This document shows positions 59,601-64,000 of a DNA stretch of 64,000 nt, piece after piece. The position numbers were made by a program, and so were the translations under genes. Location of the stretch: the NCBI GenBank assembly GCA_023238725.1, contig CM041547.1:18485144-18549143 (forward strand), in the 5' to 3' direction. The DNA is from Scortum barcoo (lineage: Eukaryota; Chordata; Actinopteri; Centrarchiformes; Terapontidae). Position 1 is the first letter of the stretch. Every line of letters starts with the position of its first letter. The notes beneath the pieces are model-generated. The model ran no database searches, was not told the origin of the DNA, and worked only from the letters and a program-made list of their open reading frames with translations.

Positions 59601-60920
59601 CTGACAAATTGTGCTGAATGTAGAAGCTCTGTTTAAACTAGAGGCATCTTCCAAAAACATGCTGGCACGGCGCCAGAGTTGCATTTTCCCATCAGCCGAG
59701 GGACCCTCAGCCACAGCACCCCCACTGGCCGGTGCTGTTCCTGAGGATGTGAGGGGCATCTTCAACGTACAGAGAAGGATTGGGAATCAAGGGAAAAGAT
59801 TTTAAGACTTTGGCCCAACTGGACTAACATGACTTTTTATTTTTCAGAGCTTTGATTAATGACACCTGCACAAAATAAAAGCCCCTTCAATGTATCCAAT
59901 AACAGCTCTAATTATGTTATTATGTCATAAGGGAAAGATTTTTTTCTCTCTCTTGGTAACAAAACCTTTCCTTCACACCTCCATCCTCCTTTTCTTTTCC
60001 CCTTCCTCTATTGTATTACCCAGCTGACAGGTGGAGAGTGAGAGAGTGAGAGAGAAAAAAGACCAGACTTTTCCTGGTATTCACTGTCTATGCACTAATC
60101 ATCACTGTCATACATTAAAGATGACAACTGTGTTATAGAATATAAAATACCAAGCTAAGAGTCGGATTCTTATGAGTGATTAAACTGTGAATACACTGTT
60201 CGTACATTTTAAGGATGATTAAGACTAGAAGTCGAAACACTGCGGAGTGATTAATGGTTGAATGGTGCCACCATGTGTTAGTTCATATTTATTGTGGTAT
60301 GAGCCAAGACAAGATTTACAAGCACTGAAAAAATGGTATACAAGTGGTATATAAGTACAGTATTTTGATAACATAATAGTTGTTCTGCTTTTTCTGCTTT
60401 TTGTCTTATGTGAGTAAACTAAATATCTTTAAGTTTTGGGATCAAACAAAACAAGCAATTAGATGATATCCACTTGGGCTTATGGATGTTATGTTGGGTA
60501 TTTTCAAAAGATATATTTTGGGACTTTAGAGTTAAACAATTAATGAAGTAAAAACTAGTCTGATTATTATTTAAAGACGTAAAATGATAATGTGTTGGTA
60601 ATAAAATGGAAAAACAACATAACAAGATAAAGGTAGTAAATCTCATGAACACTTCAGACAAAAATGTTCAAAAAGGTTTAAATATAGTTTTTGTTGAAAG
60701 ATTCAAATAAACAGATATCCCAAAAAAACCTTGTTGTAAGTGTATCTTTCAAAATGGTCAATTTATAATAAATAGTCATATCACATACTCTCTATTGAGT
60801 GACTGAAAGACAATAAAGCAACAACACTGTTTACAGTAAACAAAATGTCATGAAGACAGTATGGAAATTGTAGGTACAGCCCAAGATCACTTGCACTTAT
60901 TCATAATGTTACGCATGTGT
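56673..60920. other. No recognised gene
   Basis: Mostly unique sequence with pyrimidine-rich blocks (56957-57010, 58209-58420). Open frames at 57049-57234 and 59268-59765 show no known motif. Some stretches could be conserved noncoding elements, but that cannot be judged from one genome. Confidence 0.45.
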
Positions 60921-63312
60921 TCAGCTAGATGCATTTGTAACATAACCATTGAATTCCACCGTGGCACGGCTGCAGTCGTTCTCAAGACTTTGCTTCTGTA
61001 CAGTTAGCTGGTGGCAATCGATGTGTCTGAACTCGGTTGCAAAAAGGCCAAACAGGCAGAAGAACAACATGACCAAGGCCCACTCACACATGGCAGCTCC
61101 AGAGGAATGGCCTGTATTGTGGAGAATGGACACTGAAGGTAGGGGAGAGGGGTCAAGGAGCAAAGTGCTAAATCAAGTCACGTCATAGTAAATCAAAACA
61201 TAATGTAAAAACTGCGGGTTCACTGATATTTTCAAAGTCTCTACCCTTGAGATGTAGTTCATGTTTGTATTCTCAGCTCCTTCCTATCGTACCTCTCTGT
61301 CTTGTTCTTGCTTGTGGTTGTGTGCCGCTTTGTACATGTACAGTGTCAACATGACTCAAATCTGGACTCACAAAAACTGTGTAACATAATATCTATCCAA
61401 TATATTAATGTCAAAGTCTCAAAGCAAACACAATTAATGATGGAAAATTGTGTTGTATTAACTTTATCGCTGCAACAACATAAGACACCCTATCACTGTG
61501 GGGTCAAATTGTAATTTGAAATTACTATTTAATTTAAAAACGCACAAGTAATATACATAAATGATTGAGCAAGTGAGCAGAGAAGTCTGAACAGTTAGCT
61601 AAAAGTAATTGATCAATTGTATTTTTAATCTATAATTGGATAGTTGTTAAAATAGTTGAAATAGTTAGCAGTTAACAGTCACGAATAAATGGTTAAAATT
61701 TTGATCTTGCATTAAAGGCACTGGATAAATGTTAAAATAGCTCAAAATGATGAATGAACAGTTAGCTATAACCCCTGAGTTACTGGTAATTTTCAGTTAA
61801 TGTTAAAATAAAAGGATAAATGATTCAAACAGTTAACTAAGGGTAACTGATAATAGTTAGTAAAAATAGTAGTAAAAAAAGCTAGAAGTAATGAATACAG
61901 ATGAAATAGTCAGCTAAGAGTAATGAATAAATGGTTAAAATAGATAGCTAAAAGCAATTGATAACTGTTATAGCAGCCTGCAGTAGTGAATAAATGGTTA
62001 AAATGGATAGCTAAGTAGCAGATAAAGGTTGAAATAGTTAGCTACAAGTTATGAATAAAAGGTTTAAATAGCTATCTAGAGTTTAAAGTGCTGGGTAAAT
62101 GTTCAAACTGCAAAAAATAATAGATAAACAGATTAAATATAAAGTAGCTATATAAAGGCTGAAATAGACAGAATAATAGAAACATAACTTAATATAACAT
62201 AACTTTTTTTTCTTGATGCATCCAGATAAAGGATACTGACAATGACCAGGATGGTACAGAGGGTGCAGCAGGTCGCCCTGGCCGGCCCAACGTAGCACCG
62301 GTCCTGAGACGGCTGAGCCCGATATGTTAGAAACAGCTGCACCCAGAAGTAGGCCAGGCCAAGGAAGAAAGCCAGGAGCGCTCCCAAAAGGTGAATTTTC
62401 ATCAAGACTGATTGCTAAGGGGCAAAGGCAGATGGGGATTTTAGTGACACAGATGAGAAATAAAATATAAAAGTCTATCTATCTAGTATATCTATCTATT
62501 ATTTCATTATTATCTACTTATTTTCTTAAGTTGTCACCTGGAAGTTGCCAATGATGGAGATTCCTACAGAAGACAAGAATCCCAAAACAATGCTGAATAT
62601 GTTGGCTTTTCCATGGTTACCAAAATCCTTAACCTGCTGGAAACGGATCACCACAATAAACAGGGCTGAGAGGAACAGAGACGGTGAGAGGAGAGGGCAA
62701 GAGATGTGAAGGTGGATGATAAGTCCATTTAATATATAATAAGAAATCAACTCTGAACAGGTCAGTCTGCAAACACCAACATGCAGCTGATACTGACAGA
62801 GGACTGCTGAAAACACTGTTTCCTGTAGCAAGCAATTCCTTAATCAGTCTATAGTGTGAGAGATTAAACAAATCAAACATTAATTAAAAATAAAATAAAC
62901 AGATCTAAGGTGTAAAAAGTACAGCCCTGATAAAAATATATTAAAATAATGCCAAAGCAGGTTTACCAAGACTACTAGAGCAAATGATGGAAGAGTGCAA
63001 ACAAGTCTCAGTCTGTCATTACCTAAAACAGAGCAGATGTTGCAGATCTGGGCGAAGAGACAGCTCTGAGGGTTGTAAGTGCCACACTGACTAATGATTA
63101 AGAGAACAGAACCAGTTTCATCCAACATGAACTTGTTAACAATTAACAATGACCAGGCTTCATATTTTTGAGGTGTCTGTTAGCCAACAGGGATGCCGAG
63201 TTCACTTTAAACTTATTCTTCATCTCTCAGGACAGAGAGGAGTCACACCGACCTGATGTAAGGGAATCCCTCTGTGAGGTTAACCGATCCATTTGACACG
63301 GCTACGGCAAAC
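60921..63312 (-). CDS. tmem150b: TMEM150B-like (DRAM/TMEM150 family) membrane protein, 5' exon outside window
   Basis: Multi-pass membrane protein of the DRAM/TMEM150/FRAG1 family; mammalian TMEM150B (DRAM3) modulates macroautophagy. Minus-strand exons: 63253-63312 (FAVAVSNGSVNLTEGFPYI), 63023-63090 (SQCGTYNPQSCLFAQICN), 62538-62665 (FGNHGKANIF to IIGNFQ), 62237-62414 (LLGALLAFFLGLAYFWVQL to CTILVIV), 60921-61132 (AAMCEWALVMLFFCLFGLF to stop). All junctions are GT-AG and phase-consistent; 646 nt coding in view. The GFPYIS, CGxxxPQSC, GNFQ, GALLAFF and CEW landmarks align with human TMEM150B better than with TMEM150A, TMEM150C or DRAM1/2. The first exon, expected to encode the initial Met and first helix, was not found up to 64000, so the gene is cut by the window edge. 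The last intron (61133-62236) carries a degenerate minisatellite. Confidence 0.85.
61570..62150. repeat. Degenerate minisatellite in the last tmem150b intron
   Basis: Successive 30-40-nt units built from atgaataaatggttaaaatag and agttagctaaaagtaattgata are repeated more than ten times with heavy divergence and AT-rich composition. Boundaries are approximate. Confidence 0.7.
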
Positions 63313-63548
63313 CTGATGGAACAAAACAAAAGAGCCATATTGTGATTCATTTCATAAGTGATATGAAAAGTTTTTGCTTGCATCCTAAACGCACAGCAGG
63401 ATAAACAATAATGTCATCATTTTTTTCTTACATTTGTATGGAAACATTCAAGACGGTAGGATCAATTATCAGAGCAGACTTTTGATCAGAGGAAAACTAG
63501 ACAGTTCATTAAAGCAACCACCTCGTCAGGTAATAGACTCCAGAGGTT

Positions 63549-63549
<1 letters not shown>

Positions 63550-63599
<50 letters not shown>

Positions 63600-63600
63600 T
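63550..63600. repeat. (AAT)n trinucleotide microsatellite
   Basis: Seventeen uninterrupted AAT/TAA units upstream of the first visible tmem150b exon. Confidence 0.97.
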
Positions 63601-64000
63601 GTTATGCCGCTTGAAAATGTGTTTTCTACCTTGTCTCTGCAGTTCAGTGTATTGAGATGGCGAAGACGCTAATTAGTTTATGCTAGGCTGAGTTGCTTTA
63701 TGTTTTACTTCCTGCTGGTTGTTTTTACTAGCTTGTTTGTGTTTATCATATAAGCTTCAGAGCTAAGGTAGCTGAGTCATATTATTTATTCAGATACTGT
63801 GTGTTTGGTTTGATTAATAATAAAGACATCTCATTATACTGTATTAGAGTTTCACAAAATTCCCAGTAAACTTCATGGAAGTGAATCAGCTGTGTCCTGG
63901 AGTTTCTTGGGAGTGTTTAAGCTGAATGGAACATAGCCCATGACAGTGAAAAGACGGCAACACAGCTAACGAGGGACACAAGGATTGCCATCATATGGAG

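Overview
This is vertebrate nuclear DNA, almost certainly from a ray-finned (teleost) fish. Genes are split by GT-AG introns, intergenic DNA is AT-rich, there are many long dinucleotide microsatellites, and the transposon load is typical of fish: Tc1-like elements, a tRNA-derived SINE, a LINE reverse-transcriptase remnant and small inverted-repeat elements. Three protein-coding genes can be read exon by exon. No bacterial-type operon, CRISPR array or prophage is present.

Layout. Positions 1-15.5 kb hold no recognised gene. They contain repeat remnants, a 480-nt purine-rich tract overlapping a possible minus-strand 5' exon (4.7-5.3 kb), a degenerate minisatellite (6.05-6.72 kb), two phase-compatible orphan exon candidates (6.86 and 7.60 kb), a pentanucleotide array (12.4 kb) and an internally deleted Tc1-like element (14.3-14.85 kb). 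From 15.78 to 22.13 kb on the plus strand lies a complete 14-exon, 709-codon csf2rb, the shared signalling chain of the IL-3/IL-5/GM-CSF receptor family, preceded by a compact cluster of GATA, RUNX, ETS/PU.1 and AP-1 motifs. From 37.93 down to 29.18 kb on the minus strand lies pdgfb (PDGF-B precursor), tail-to-tail with csf2rb. Human CSF2RB and PDGFB are both on chromosome 22q, so this linkage looks ancestral. From 38 to 60.9 kb there is a long gene-poor stretch with a dead Tc1 copy, a cluster of inverted 14-bp motifs, SINEs and small TIR elements. At the right edge, 63.3 to 60.9 kb on the minus strand, is the 3' part of a TMEM150B-like gene whose first coding exon lies outside the window.

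Function. csf2rb encodes a transmembrane JAK/STAT receptor chain of myeloid cells. pdgfb encodes a secreted mitogen acting on PDGF receptors. The tmem150b-like gene encodes a multi-pass membrane protein of the DRAM/TMEM150 family linked to autophagy. They are neighbours, not a pathway.

The most unusual observation is in pdgfb. Between the exon ending the cystine-knot domain and the exon with the basic retention tail, an extra 844-nt exon is predicted. It adds about 281 residues with six N-glycosylation sequons, an RGD tripeptide and a long charged coiled-coil-like segment, more than doubling the protein relative to human PDGF-B (about 241 residues). Its frame and splice phases fit perfectly, and it cannot be skipped without a frameshift. 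It is the best lead in the window.
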